Origin: Paramecium sonneborni
Taxonomy: Eukaryota > Ciliophora > Oligohymenophorea > Peniculida > Parameciidae
Assembly: GCA_905182985.1 (NCBI GenBank)
Contig: CAJJDN010000098.1
Span: forward strand, 132,117-196,116
Length of the DNA stretch: 64,000 nt
Direction of reading: 5' to 3'
Part shown: positions 50,743 to 64,000 of the stretch, piece after piece
Position numbering within the stretch: position 1 is the first letter of the stretch
How the letters are laid out: each line of letters opens with the position of its first letter
Translations under genes and position numbers: made by a program
The notes under the pieces: generated by a model
The model's input: only the letters and a program-made list of their open reading frames with translations
What the model was told of the DNA's origin: nothing
Databases searched by the model: none

Positions 50743-51676
50743 TCAATCTGCTACATATGCTAATCTTGTATAATAATCTTATCCCCTATTTGAATTTTTA
50801 GGGTGGCAACAAAGACAACAAGTAAATACAATCATAACCAAAAAAATAGATGCTAATGAAATTAAGGTAGTGCCCATAGTATTAAACATACCTTATAAAT
50901 AACTAAGCATAGCATCATAACATGGATTACTAATAAATAGTAAATGAATATACTTATAATTTTTAACTTAAGAATTCACATTATTAAATAATTGAATAGG
51001 ATATCCAGTACACCAACCAGAACATTCCAACTTTTCTTCCATCCATGATAAAGCAGATGCTTATATATCATAATTTTTATCAAATACTTGGCATGATTAA
51101 AAATTTTTTGGCTAAACTTAAAATATATAAATACCTTTGATGAATCATTTGATGAATATTTTTTTACAGCAGGTGCAACATTAGAATTAACTTCTTATGA
51201 ATAATAGCATTCACAAGCATCCTAACAAAGAGTTTTTTCAGCCATACTATATAAATTTTCAATAGTTTTATAATTTTCATTTGATTAATTACATTTTTAA
51301 TCATTAAAGACTGATCCAAAAACATAAGCTGCAATAGCAAGTGATGCAAAAGCTAAGAATAAACAAATATTTCCAATATTAAATATGGCTAATAAACACT
51401 TACTCTTATGTTTAGTTCCACATAAGCCACATATTGCTAAGAACAATACTATGGATGCAAATATCCAAAAAAACACAGTTACTGCACTTGTATCTACATC
51501 ACCCTAAATTAATTATAAATTATTAATACTATTCCAAGATCTTTGAGAGCACTATCAAAACTTCGTTATATCACTGTGATGATTATTGCAGCTATTACTG
51601 CTAATATACCCAATACTAATGTTAACCATCCTTCAAGTAAAACAAAACACTTTAAGCATCCATAAGGAAGACACAT
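50743..51676 (-). CDS. Tetraspanin-like membrane protein
   Basis: ATG at 51676. Introns of 26 nt (51504-51529) and 23 nt (51112-51134) give an exact 294-residue frame. Four membrane segments are clear: CFVLLEGWLTLVLGILAVIA, VTVFFWIFASIVLFLAICGL, CLLAIFNIGNICLFLAFASL and LISLASIFLVMIVFTCCLC. A large extracellular loop of about 130 residues sits between the third and fourth with six or more cysteines, including LECSGWCTGYP. This layout matches tetraspanins, though the canonical CCG motif is replaced by CSGWC. Cysteines flank the membrane segments and could be palmitoylated. Membrane-microdomain organisation is the family role. Confidence 0.8.
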
Positions 51677-52314
51677 TCTAAAATTATTTAATTAATGAAT
51701 TCATTCAAGAGTTAATATTTAAAATTACTCTATAAGTATTCTATAAATAATATATATTGATTCATAATATATATAATTCTCATTTCATATTCATTCTCTT
51801 TAAATATTCTATATATTTTATTCAATTTCTAATTAAATCAAAATCTATATTCTAGACATTTCATTATTTTCAATTTATATGGAATTCATAATTAAATCAT
51901 ATATAATTCTTTTGACTAAAATATCAAAACCATAATTAGAATCAATATCTCTAAAACTTACAAATTATAATCTATATAGTATTAATATTTTAATATTATG
52001 CTATCTTTTGGATTTTTGTGTAATTATTTGCATATTTTACACTTAATATATTTTGTTAAAGGATTCTCATTTTAAAATTAATCCAAAATAAATTAATATA
52101 CAAAGCTAAATCAAGTATTTAATAAAACAAAATAAAAATAATTAAGCTTTAAATAAATTAAAATTAAGACATTATTATAGATATAAAAATTAGTAGTTGA
52201 ACTATTCTTGAAAGATATATTATTATTTTTGAAAGCAATTAATTTAACTTCCCTCTAAGACTCCTTTATTATTTTTTTGCATAAATTTTTAGATTAATTA
52301 AATTAATATAAAAG
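51677..52314. other. Intergenic, divergent upstream region
   Basis: About 640 bp of AT-rich sequence between divergent genes. No gene supported. Confidence 0.55.
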
Positions 52315-52685
52315 ATGGCCTCTTAAGCTATTCCAAAAGATTTGTATACTTACACAAATGATGAAAGGTTGAATATAGATTTCTATCAACAATTAGCTTA
52401 TAGCTGATGATATATTCAATAAAAGGAAATCATGTTTGCAAGGATTAGAGAAAGAGTTTCAATTTATGTAGATCTACTCCACTTGGAAAGTATGTAGAAC
52501 CTGAATTTTGTAAAGACAATGCATTGTCATTAATTGATTGCTTTTTGAAAGTGTAAGAAAATATTTAGATCTATTTATTTAGACAAAGAAATACTAAATG
52601 TAACTAATCTTTTTAGAAGGTGTTTGACATTGCTAAATCAGGTTAGTATGCTTAGGAAAGTTTAGAGGATTATTTGAAATGTTGA
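52315..52685 (+). CDS. Twin CX9C (CHCH) protein, mitochondrial type
   Basis: ATG at 52315 opens MASQAIPKDLYTYTNDERLN. The core reads CKDQRKSFNLC and CKDNALSLIDC, two CX9C motifs separated by RSTPLGKYVEPEF, as in CHCH-fold proteins imported into the mitochondrial intermembrane space by Mia40. A 30-nt GTAAG...TAG intron before RNTKCNQSFQKVFD is probable and in phase. One base is missing between the N-terminal and the first CX9C frame (near 52400), as in other genes here. Respiratory-chain assembly or complex I subunits of the NDUFA8 kind are the closest idea, but the exact family is not certain. Confidence 0.65.
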
Positions 52686-53175
52686 TAAATTTCATAAAAT
52701 AGTATCCAAAATAATACCTTTAAGAAAATTCATTTAAAACTTATTTAACTCATCATTTCCATCTTTTTTAATATTAAGTATCAAGACTTAAGGAATTTTA
52801 TTTCATACATATTTTTTTTATCTTATAGATGATTCTTAATTCATAATATGCATATATATTTTAAATAAAATAGCCAAACATCCAATTTCTTTATATTTTT
52901 CATCATTTTCATTGATTTTGAAGTTAAATAACTCAAATTCTAATATATAGATTTATTTAATTTTTTTTAAATGTCAACTTAAAGAGTGATATAAATAATT
53001 TCTAATATATTTTTGATTTAACTTATTTGTGTTTCAAAATATATACCAAAAAATTTGGGATTCATAAGAAAAATAGATATTTGATAATAAATTTATCCAT
53101 TCAAACAAATTTTTATATTATATAAATAGCATTATGTTAATTTAAAGAAGCATTAAATATATACAAAATAATAAA
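52686..53175. other. Intergenic, convergent gap
   Basis: About 490 bp of AT-rich sequence between two genes facing each other. No gene supported. Confidence 0.55.
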
Positions 53176-54269
53176 TCATTCTTTTTAAATTGTAGAAAAG
53201 TTCAATATTTCTTAATATTCATTAAATAATTGATCTTCTTCTTCAGTATCAACAAACAAAAACTAATATGTGCTAAATTCATTTATTAGTTTTCTAATTA
53301 TAAATAATTTAAATCCTTCTATTTCAATGTTCGGTTCTGATATACTTGTATCTTCAGGTGAATTTTTAAATTCTCCTTCATTCATAATGGTTTGTGAAAT
53401 TTAAGAACTTCTATCATTATATTTTAATTATCCTTCTATTCCTTAACCAGTTATTCTCAATATAAATTGATATAACAGATTTAATAATCCTTTCGAAAAA
53501 TGACGCAAAGAATTTATTGATATTCTAAATATTTTAGTATATTCTCCAGGCAATATATATATTTATTAAACTTGAAATGCAAAGTAACCCAAATTTATCA
53601 CCAATCTGCTAGGTCGCTTGCTTACACAAAATTATTTCACTTGTTGTAAAGAAAATATCCTAATCATAAATAATTTGTTTGTCTCAAGAATTTCTTCTAT
53701 CAACTGTGTGTATGTTTATTTTGGTTTCTTCAATTTTAACAATAATGGTTGTCCTTATCCAAATAAGTACTTTCTCACTTTCTCTTAATAGTATTAAATC
53801 TGCTATAATAACTTATTCATATCTCTTTAACCATCATCTTTTATTATTCTTAAATATTTCAATAATTTTCTTGATTTAACATTAAACATATTCTAAAATA
53901 ATATTAAACAAGAATCTTACTAGTAATTGCTATATGCATTCAGTCTCATTTATTCCACTAGTATTTTTTATTAAAATGTAGGATAATGCAGTAATAATAT
54001 ATTTAGTTTTTACATTCTAATCTAATTATTTTATCTAATGGAGTATTTAAGATCTTAACTCTTATAAATGATCCTAAAATTATTAATTTATAAGGTCTTA
54101 CATTTGTAATCCAATCAAAAATATAGCTTAATGTGCTTAATTATGATTCTACTTATATATTTATTTATTAATCATTAGAGTGAAATCTTGATTCTTTTTA
54201 TCCCACAAAGTATTCATTTTCAGCATATTCATTTTTCTTTTCTACAAAAACACGGTCTTTTTAATTCAT
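53176..54269 (-). CDS. Uncharacterised protein
   Basis: Minus-strand coding runs from ATG 54269 (MNQKDRVFVEKKNEYAENEY) through ESQLSTLSYIFDWITNVRPY and, after an unresolved frame change near 54030, into SRKLLKYLRIIKDDGQRDMN, KRPSRLVINLGYFAFQV and LPGEYTKIFRISINSLRHFS, ending with an acidic tail (FLFVDTEEEDQLFNEYQEIL) at TGA 53176-53178. The middle has alternating beta-strand-like segments. I recognise no family. The length is near 340-350 residues. Confidence 0.6.
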
Positions 54270-54551
54270 ACAAATACTAATTTATATTAAAATTTTATCA
54301 TTATGCTTAAATATGGGTTTATATATAATAACTTTTCTAATTAAATATATATAATTTAATAAAATGTACTATTTAACATTTTTTAACTTATTATTTGATT
54401 TTCAAATTTTATAATTTTATTTTTCTAAATGATATCAGAATTAAGTTGCTTGGGTATCCAATAAATATTTAGAAATTATCTCTGAATAATTTTATTTCCA
54501 AATTTCTAGAATTAAATCTTTAGAAAAATCTTCCACAGGTTTTAATTTATT

Positions 54552-54879
54552 TCAAACAAAATAAATATCCTTGTAAAATTCTAAAATAATATCATTTATA
54601 TCTTATTATATTTATATATTGGTCAAAATAGAGAAAATCTACTGAATTTAACAGTGTAGAGGAAAACATAATTTCTTTATATCCGATTTTACTTCCATTA
54701 ATGTTTAATTATAGCATTTTTCTTACCATAGAGTTATTTATTTCTCTAAATCTAATTCTTCTTTGCATTCACTTTTTTTATGATTTTCTGCAATTTAAAT
54801 TGTCTAATTTTATTAGCTAAAATAAAAGCATAAATGTTAACAAATTTAATTTAATTTATCCTTAAATGTTTGAATTCAT
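54552..54879 (-). CDS. Small cysteine-containing uncharacterised protein
   Basis: ATG at 54879 opens MNSNIQGQIKLNF. Removal of a 25-nt intron (GTTAAC...TTTTAG) gives 100 residues: IAENHKKSECKEELDLEKQI, TLWQEKCYNQTLMEVKSDIK, KLCFPLHCQIQQIFS and a TGA at 54552-54554. The same frame stays open for 37 more codons past this TGA (PVEDFSKDLILEIWKQ...) to a second TGA at 54435, so the stop could be a base error and the protein longer. No family was recognised. Confidence 0.55.
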
Positions 54880-55060
54880 TTTACTATCAGTTTAATTTAC
54901 ATTCATGCTAATTCTATTATAAATTTCTATTCAAAATTTAATAATATAAATTAAAAAATAGGATTAGAAGGCTTTTATATCTTGAAAATTATAGATTAAA
55001 GAATGATAAATAATAAATAACATAATATTTTGAATAAAACTATAGTAACTATATACAAAT

Positions 55061-56815
<1,755 letters not shown>

Positions 56816-57004
56816 TTAAATAATAATTTAAGTTATTTCTGATTAGGAATAATTTGATATTTTAATTCTATTTATGGAACGAATGAAAGTTTATTTATAT
56901 TAAGAGATATCTATTAGAAAATGATGTAGAATTATGTGAATAAGAAAATAAATTATTAAGTGATAACTTTTCTAACTATTATTAATATTTATTTAGAATT
57001 TAAT

Positions 57005-57933
57005 ATGAAATAAAAATAAGTTGATCCAGAAGAGTTAGTTAAATAAGTTCTTAGTAATGTACCAGAATCGTTTGAAGAATTAAAAGAGAATTTAGATTGG
57101 TAACTAGGGATAGATGAAGCTGGTAGAGGTCCAGTTCTTGGGCCTATGTTATATGCTTCATGTTATTGGCCTATGAAATATCATAAATTGATTTCATAAA
57201 CATGTGAATTTGTAGACTCTAAGTAAATTAATGAAGCAGCTCGTGAAAGACTATTCGATGTTTTATGTTAATTAAAGGGTAAAGTTTTAACATTTGAAAC
57301 ACGAGAATTAAGCGCGGAATATTTATCAAAAAATTAATAAGCTTATTTAATTACAAATTTAAATGATATATCTCATAATACTGCAGCAGAGCTTATTTAA
57401 AGTGCAATCAAAAAAGGTTTTAGGATAAAAGGTATTTTTTCTGATATATGTTAGAAATTTATGTGGACACAGTTGGACCTAAACAAACTTATAAAGCTTT
57501 TTTATAAGAAAAGCTTTAAAGTTTAGGTAAAGCCGCTGAAATTGTGGTGGAAGAGAAGGCAGATTCTAAATATGCTAATGTTAGTGCAGCTTCAATTTGC
57601 GCCAAAGTTACAAGAGATTAGAGAATAATATAAATATCACAAGAACTTTTGCCTAATGATTCTATTGGATCAGGTTATCCAGGAGATCCAAAAACCAAAA
57701 AATATTTGGAAAATACTAATATACCTTTTTTTGTTTATCCAAAATATATTAGATTTTCTTGGCAAACCATTAAAACGATAATAACAAAAAGGGATTTATG
57801 CATTGAATTTAAAGATGAATAAGAATCAGCAAAACAAGTTAAAAATTTAGATAACTATTTTAAAAAAAATAACACAAATAATGCATTCAGTTATGATTAT
57901 AGAACTTTAACAATTACTAACTGCATTCTGTGA
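57005..57933 (+). CDS. Ribonuclease H2 catalytic subunit (RNase HII type)
   Basis: RNase H2 cleaves the RNA strand of RNA/DNA hybrids and removes single ribonucleotides from DNA. ATG at 57005. A 23-nt intron (57432-57454) gives an exact 301-residue frame. Diagnostic motifs are [17 protein letters not shown] (catalytic Asp-Glu), [15 protein letters not shown] (third acidic), [20 protein letters not shown] and [14 protein letters not shown], followed by RFSWQTIK. All expected catalytic acidic residues are seen. Length fits the eukaryotic A subunit. The C-terminus has a short basic FKKNN segment that might serve in PCNA or partner contact, which is only speculation. Confidence 0.93.
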
Positions 57934-58196
57934 GTTTAATATTTAATATTTAATGAGAGATTTTAAATAAAAAAATATTAATAGTTATTTTATAAATTTT
58001 CTTTTCTAATATAGTTTATTGATATGTGTTCTTCAAAATCCATTTAATTTAATTTCTTAATAAAGAAAAGAACTTCAATTTTATTATACCTATATAGTAT
58101 TAGAAACTCATTGAAGAAGAATATTTAAAATTTAAAACAAAATTTTAATTTTTAATCTCTTAAGATAAATTAATATATACATATGTATTAAAGAAT

Positions 58197-60341
58197 ATGA
58201 TTAACAATTATTAGATATATATAAAAAAATAAGATTCAATATTATTTAGAATAATGTAACTTTAAATGAAAATTTGAAAAAAAGTCATGTAAGAGTAAAA
58301 ATAGAAAATTTTATAAGTAGATTAAAATCTTAAATGATCGAGTTAATTTAAAAATAGATAGATGGGAATAAGAAATTCTAATTATTAAGAAATAATCTAG
58401 AAGGCAATCTTAATTTTTGTGAAAATCGTAATGAATAATTTTATTTTATTAACAACTTTTCTTTTAAAAAAATAAAAATATATGTAAAATTAATATTTTG
58501 TGAAAGGTTTAGGATTTGCTCAAAGATAGGAGCCACAAGAAACAAGATCATATGGGCGTATAAAAAAGAGTCCATATTCAGCATATAATAATCGAAGTTA
58601 CAATTTAGTATGTGGAAAATTTTAAATTTAGAATTATCGTGATATCAGAAATTACAACGATCGTTTTAAGAGATTAATTCAAATTGTCAATTAAGCAATT
58701 AAAAACTAAGCAGCTACAATGTTTAAATATTTGAGGTGTATTTAATTTGTAAAGTTAGCATTTATGTTCAAAATAAATAATAAGAAGAGATCAAAGCTTA
58801 ATAAAAAGTAATACAGGATGGGCTATTAAGATTTTAACATGCTATATCATTATATAATCATCGATTGAAATGTTTAGGCTTTTTACGCTTGGCTAAAGTT
58901 GATGTAGTATCACATTTGAAAAAAGAGTTAAGAAATTAAAAATAATAAACTTAATAACCTTTAACCCATTAAATATTCAGAAAATGGATGTAGCTAACCT
59001 TTGAATAAAAATTTACTAGACTATTAAAATAGCAAAAATTGAATATGATAAGTTTTTATTAATTTACTTTAAATAAAATACTAACAAAGGAAGAATCTCT
59101 AAAATCATGGAGTTTTAACAAATTAAAAACTGCACAGAGAAAATAAATTATAAATAAATTAATTACTAATATAGGTTTATAATAATTGCGATTGAGTTTA
59201 TTCAATTCTGAGGAAGCAACGTATTAGTATTTAATAAAGCCTTAAAACTTACAAAAAATAATTGCATTCTAAAAGTTAAAGCATTTTTAATATTTTAATT
59301 CAAATCAGCATTATTTTATATTAATTTTCACGAACACCATCAGTAACATCATTAAATTACATAAGATAGTAAAATAAATGCATTGAGAACTTTGTTCATA
59401 TAATCCATTAGAATAATAGATCAAGAAGTTGAGCATACAGTACCAAAAGAGTAATTACAATAATTTGACATTGAATTAGCTAGATTATCTGTGCACTCTA
59501 AATTGGAGCATTAAAAAATGTTATAAAGATAGCTGAAACAAACTGATTAAGAATCTCATAGAGGGATTTGTGAAATATTGAAATATATAGTCAATAAGCA
59601 ACTATATCCAATATTTTATTAAATAAAAGGATTAAAATAGTCTTAAGATGCTGAAGTTTAGGATGGCACCGTGAAAAATTTAGTAAAAGTAGATTTTATT
59701 AAAGAGTGTTATAGCAGCCCGATTAAGTTAGAAAATTAAAGCAAAAAATGGAAAATCCTAAAAACTTGAGATTATTTTTCGTATTGAATAGATTTTTCGA
59801 AGAAATTATCATCATGAACGAGAAATTCTAAGAAATAAATTTAAATAATGGTAAATCAATATAACTTTTCCTACTTCACTGTATCATGATTTTGAAATCA
59901 GACTTAGAGTTTTAAGAAATGAGAAGGTAATTATATAAAATTAAAATTTAGGAAGCCATTATGGGTGATATTGAATAATTAGAAATTTTGAATAATGAAT
60001 TATTGATGACAATGAATTAAGTGAAAAAAACATTTTTGTCTGAAGAATCAAATTTTAATACATCTCACAAAAACGAATAAAAATAAATTGAAATTTAAAG
60101 ATTTGATATTTAAGAAAATTTAACTACATAAAAAGAATTCAAGATTGCTTTTGAATATGTAGATTATTTAAAAGAAGATGTAATTTAATATATATCATAT
60201 GTATAGAACATTAATCTAAAGAAACAATTTTAAAAGAATGAATAATTAATGATGGAAGAAATCTAATAATTAGAATTATAATTATAAGTAAAAATAATTT
60301 TTATTTTCTTTTAGGAGCTTAAAAAAGAATTAGATAATTGA
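58197..60341 (+). CDS. Long coiled-coil protein, possibly IQ or centrin-binding
   Basis: Coding character runs from ATG 58197 (MINNYQIYIKKQDSILFRI) to TGA 60339-60341. Pieces include ENLKKSHVRVKIENFISRLK, RLIQIVNQAIKNQAATMFKY followed by LRCIQFVKLAFMFK, HQIFRKWMQLTFEQKFTRLL, SWSFNKLKTAQRKQ, QEVEHTVPKEQLQQFDIEL and KEAIMGDIEQLEILNNELLM. Introns of 25 nt (59927-59951) and 27 nt (60288-60314) are well supported; other joins are not resolved. Repeated basic-aromatic helices with Trp recall IQ motifs or Sfi1-type centrin-binding repeats, which would suit the centrin-like gene at 61536, but this is an inference. Confidence 0.6.
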
Positions 60342-60468
60342 ATCTTGCTAAAAATTATTTTTTATATTCGCTAAAAACAATTATTTTTTAAAAATAAATT
60401 TTGAATTTTTGAAATATGATTATAAATATTTTATTTATTAAAAACAGAAACTAGTAGAGCAACTAAAT

Positions 60469-61242
60469 ATGTCAAAATCACTTATGCCAGCATCTAAAAA
60501 AGTTATAAAGTAAGAATTACAACTGAATTGTAATATCAAATCACTAACCAATATACCTTAATCAACAAATAGGATATAAGAAAAGTAGTTCTAAATAAAA
60601 TATAGTTTTATTGAAATCAATAATGAAACCTTAACAAAAAGATCAAATTATCATTCTATATTAAATGATAAAAAATTTTCTCTAGCAAAAATAAAAGATA
60701 GAGATTCTGAACTTGATTGTAAATTGAAGGAATTAAAATTGATCAATTTAGATAAAAGTTAGCCTAAGGGTATTTTGAAACCTACTAATTCAAAAAGTAA
60801 AGATCATTCAAACGATCATTAAGATATTTTTGAGTAGAAATAAATTCATACCAAAAGAATCAAATTTTCTAGCTTAAAACCAATTAAATCTCCATATGTT
60901 TAAATAAACACAGATATTATTGAGACACTCTCTCCTAAAAAGGTCTCTTTTAATACTTAAGTACACATTAAATTGATAGAGGAAAAGTTTTAATTTAAAC
61001 CAAAAAGATAGTGTTAGCAGATCTTATTGATAATATATGATTACATTTTTAGAATAATTATTTAGTTAATTTATTTATATATTATTTTTTATTTTCTTAA
61101 TTTAGAAGAAAAACAACCTATTTAAATTAATCATACAAATGTATCACAAAATTATTCATCATCAATATATAAGATTGATAAAATTTTAGACTTTAGAAGG
61201 AATTTTTATTACTAATATATTTTATTTATAAATATATCTTGA
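60469..61242 (+). CDS. Basic disordered protein with ILKP...KVSF motif
   Basis: An intronless 257-codon frame runs from ATG 60469 (MSKSLMPASKKVIKQELQLN) to TGA 61240-61242. It is Lys/Ser/Asn-rich and probably largely disordered. It carries GILKPTNSKSKDH and about 50 residues later SPKKVSFNTQVHIKLIEEK. KVSF matches the RVxF docking motif for protein phosphatase 1, and 'ILKP' ahead of it recalls the layout of some PP1 regulators. The stretch after about residue 185 is Ile/Tyr-rich and may be spurious if an intron was missed there. Confidence 0.6.
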
Positions 61243-61535
61243 TTAATTTCAGTAATTATTAATTTATTATACTTTTTAATTAACAGCTTTAAAATGTATA
61301 GTAATTGAAAATCATCTGTAAAAGACTTCAAAGAAATTATTAGAACTTTTGTTTTATTTTTAGGAGACATAGTAATTTAAATTTTTTTAATAACATTAGC
61401 GATCCTATAAATTTTATATTTGTTAAGTTCTTTGGATATAAGAATTCTAATTCTTATTGATAGTGTTCTTTTGCTTTTTTCATTAATTTTATAAAGCAAG
61501 ACATTATAATTAAATATGCACTGTATAAAATAATA
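61243..61535. other. Intergenic, convergent gap
   Basis: About 290 bp of AT-rich sequence between convergent genes. No gene supported. Confidence 0.5.
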
Positions 61536-62359
61536 TCAATAATACACCTTTTTGGTCATCACATTATAGAAATCTTCAAATGTCATTTTGCCATCTTAAT
61601 TAGAATCAGTTTTTTTAAAGATCTTAATTTTTATAAGTTAAAATTACCTCTGCTAATACTTCTTCATCAATTTCTTCTTTCAAATCTTTATAGACTACTT
61701 ATCTTAAATCTTGAAGAGTTATAAAACCTTTATTGTTTTTATCATATTTTCTATATACTCTTCTGATTGTATCCTTTCTTTCTGCTTTAGATTTGTCTTA
61801 ATTTAAAATACTAAGAAAATATTCAAATGTAATTCCTCCTAATTCATCTTCATCTAATTCTGAAAAAATCTCTAAAATGTAATGATTATACATAATACCA
61901 TATAGAGTCTCTTTAGTTGGATGATATCCACAACTAGTAAGTAGTTACTCCAAATCATTTGGTGATAAAATACCAGCCTATTCTGAATCAAAATAATCAA
62001 AAACTTGCTTAATATCTATTATATCAGATTCCTTTCATGAAAAACTACAAATACTTTTAGATCTTTAGTCACAAATTTCTTAGGATTAAATTCATTTGGA
62101 TTGCCACCTTTAGCTGATGTTCTTTCATTAGCAATTTATTTTCTAATTTATCCTCCCTAAGCTAGAGCATTATTATGAGATTAGTTAATCTTCATTCTAG
62201 CTCTTATTGATTCTCTATTTTATGGAATCCTATTGGTTGAAATGCTAGATTCATCTAATTATGTATTTGGACTATCTCTCATAATAGATTAAGTAGTTCT
62301 AAAAGGACTCTATTAAACTTGATATTTTGAGTTACTTATGATTTTCTTTAATTTCTCAT
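61536..62359 (-). CDS. Centrin-like EF-hand protein with long N-terminal extension
   Basis: ATG at 62359. Introns of 26 nt (62310-62335), 23 nt ending AAG (62032-62054) and 25 nt ending AAG (61623-61647) give an exact 249-residue frame. The first 85 residues are a basic, Ser/Asn/Gln-rich extension (RKSQSPFRTTQSIMRDSPNT). EF-hand-like helices follow: IKQVFDYFDSEQAGILSPND, FSELDEDELGGITFEYFLSI, VYRKYDKNNKGFITLQDLRQ and FKKTDSNQDGKMTFEDFYNV, then MTKK, as in centrins. The third and fourth loops keep good calcium ligands (DKNNKGFI, DSNQDGKM), while the first two are degenerate (DSEQAGIL). Centrins act at basal bodies and in contractile networks. Confidence 0.82.
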
Positions 62360-62731
62360 TTTATATTATTTATAATATATTAAATTGTTTCATCATACCA
62401 GATATTCAAATCTTTCCTTCCTAAAAAGAGAACTGCAAAAAATAATTAATTCATGGATTAACAAATGAGAATAAATATGAATTCTAATAGAGATATAATA
62501 TATGTAATCACCATTTTATTTAATGAAATATAGTATAAAATTTATTTAATGGCAAATTATTTATTGAATTTACATTAAATGAGTAATGTATAAAAATAAA
62601 TTAATGAATAGAAAATGAATGGGGTTCTCTCTTTTAATAATGATTTCTAAATTTTTGAAGAATGAAACGAAGTTGATAATATTTTAATGTCTCATAAATT
62701 ATTTTATTTTAAATCTTTTATTTATTTATTT
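62360..62731. other. Intergenic and possible 5' exon
   Basis: About 370 bp upstream of the YTH gene. From ATG 62579 a frame reads MSNVQKQINEQKMNGVLSFN and then FQIFEE before an in-frame TGA, continuing open into the YTH gene. It could be a first exon with a missed intron. Confidence 0.45.
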
Positions 62732-63857
62732 ATGAATCAGCCTTAATTTTAGGCACTTCCTTCATATGAAAATTTGGATATGATTAGGAAGACCTTTTAG
62801 CCATTGGAACATATAAATTTTGAGCATGAATTTAAGAATTTAGAAAAAAGCAAATATTTCATAATTCGTACATAAGGTGAAGATAATGTACATAGAGCCA
62901 TGAAATATGGTATTTGGACAAGGTAGTGTAAAATTTAATATTCAGCTCTTCTCGAAAGAATGAACGATTGAATGAAGCATTTTCATAAGGAGATGTTTAT
63001 CTCTTTTTTACTGAAATAAACAGTCTTTGCTTTAGTGGAATGGCCAAATTGACTTCAGGATTTGATCCTAAATCGCATTTTAAATATTGGCTTATTGAAA
63101 ACAAATGGTTTGGTTTGTTCTAAATAAAATGGGTAAGCACCTTTGCTTAATGTAGTTATATGTAAAGGATCTTCCTTTTAAATTATTTGAGAATATCAAA
63201 TAAATCCAAAAATTTGAAGGAAGTGACGAAACAATTAAATCAGTTTATGACTTGATCGATTGTACTGAGTTAAATCTTGAAAACGGAATCAAAATGGTAG
63301 AAATTTTTAAGAAAGAGGAATCCAAGAAAAGTTTATTTGAAGATTTCACTTAATTAGATAAGTTAGAAGTAAGTTTTATAAATATTTAGAATCAAAGTAG
63401 ATAATAGAGAGATTCGAATCCAAATTTTGAAAAGAAGTTTTAAGAATTGAGATCTGTATTTGAAACAATTCCTTATTCCTTTTCTGCAGCTTCTTATGAG
63501 AGAAGATAACAACGAAAACCTTAATATGGATATTATAATTATGGTAATTAATATATAATTATTTAAGGTTACTATTAATAACCTTAATACTGGTAATCTA
63601 ATAGTGGATTCTATTAATAAGAATAATATTAATAATATCCATATTAACAATATTAAAATAAGTATTAAGAATCAAATGATCAAAAGTTTAATAAGAACGA
63701 GAGTTAGCAACCTGTAAATTTAGAGGATAAATTTGAAATGTAATAAAATAGAAAATATAAATATGATAAAAAGAAAAGATTTAATAATCGTAATAACTAA
63801 TAAATTGAGTATGTTTAAAAGTATCAATAAGAAACAATAGTATAGTAAAACATATGA
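62732..63857 (+). CDS. YTH-domain m6A RNA-binding protein
   Basis: YTH domains bind N6-methyladenosine in RNA through an aromatic cage. Start taken at ATG 62732 (MNQPQFQALPSYENLDMIRK), because upstream codons are interrupted by TGA. Introns of 23 nt ending CAG (62923-62945), 23 nt (63133-63155) and 21 nt (63369-63389) give an exact 352-residue frame. The domain begins KYFIIRTQGEDNVHRAMKYG and continues IWTSS, GDVYLFFTEINSLCFSGMAK, KYWLIENKWFGLFQIKW, KDLPFKLFENI and LNLENGIKMVEIFKKEE. The first cage Trp is in GIWTS and the second in the YW/KW stretch. The C-terminus is Tyr/Gln/Asn-rich (GYYNYGNQY, YYQQPQYWQSNSG) and low-complexity, as in YTHDF proteins, where such regions drive condensation, but on the other side of the domain. 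Confidence 0.9.
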
Positions 63858-64000
63858 AACATTAAAATTAAAAAAAAGACAATAATAATCAAATTTATTA
63901 CACTCTCTAGTGTTATTTTCGTTTATGCTAATCATCATTCTACAGTAACAATGGCATTTATTCAAGTGGTTACAAATTAATATCTATTTAAATAAAAAAT
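63858..64000. other. Downstream flank, right edge
   Basis: AT-rich sequence after the YTH gene stop. No gene supported within the window. Confidence 0.4.

Noticed and set aside
63363..63965. Two minus-strand ORFs rich in Ile/Leu/Tyr
   Set aside because: They are antisense shadows of the Gln/Tyr-rich C-terminus of the YTH gene.

Overview
The window reads as macronuclear (somatic) DNA of a ciliate, most likely a Paramecium or close relative. In every recognisable gene TAA and TAG are read as glutamine and only TGA stops, the sequence is strongly AT-rich, genes are packed with short AT-rich gaps, and genes are interrupted by tiny introns, mostly 20-29 nt, of the form GTA...TAG. Translation with the standard code gives only fragments, so the calls below come from hand translation with the ciliate code and manual intron removal.

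Layout. 1-8.3 kb: 3' part of an LRR/multipass membrane protein, a poorly resolved gene and a two-pass membrane protein. 8.9-18 kb: a Brr2-type spliceosomal helicase that stops after its first cassette, meeting a coiled-coil gene tail to tail, then a secreted trichocyst-matrix-like protein, a small OXLD-like protein and several unknowns. 20-25 kb: a protein kinase, an FHA-domain protein and a secreted alpha-carbonic anhydrase. 25-33 kb: a kinesin-8-like motor, a Spiral1/Jupiter-like peptide, an alkyladenine DNA glycosylase, a CRC/tesmin-domain protein and a coiled-coil protein. 33.7-37.2 kb: two tandem kinases paralogous to the one at 20 kb. 37.3-47.9 kb: a small membrane protein and a giant cysteine-rich, beta-helix, multipass surface protein. 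48.9-57 kb: a tetraspanin, a twin CX9C protein and unknown genes, including an intact 584-codon gene holding 199 consecutive TAA codons, read here as polyglutamine. 57-64 kb: RNase H2 catalytic subunit, a coiled-coil protein, a protein with a KVSF motif, a centrin-like EF-hand protein and a YTH-domain m6A reader.

Assembly quality. Two single-N gaps (2503 and 39354) are each flanked by identical direct copies of about 1.15 kb; these look like unmerged overlapping contig ends. Several conserved genes (Brr2-like, carbonic anhydrase, DNA glycosylase, CX9C protein) lose frame at single missing bases after introns are removed, which suggests residual base errors, though pseudogene decay cannot be excluded gene by gene.

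No operon-like or mobile-element system, CRISPR array, rRNA or tRNA was recognised. The most striking features are the TAA-encoded polyQ gene, the truncated Brr2 at a convergent junction, and a kinase trio with a shared intron placed just before the DFG motif.
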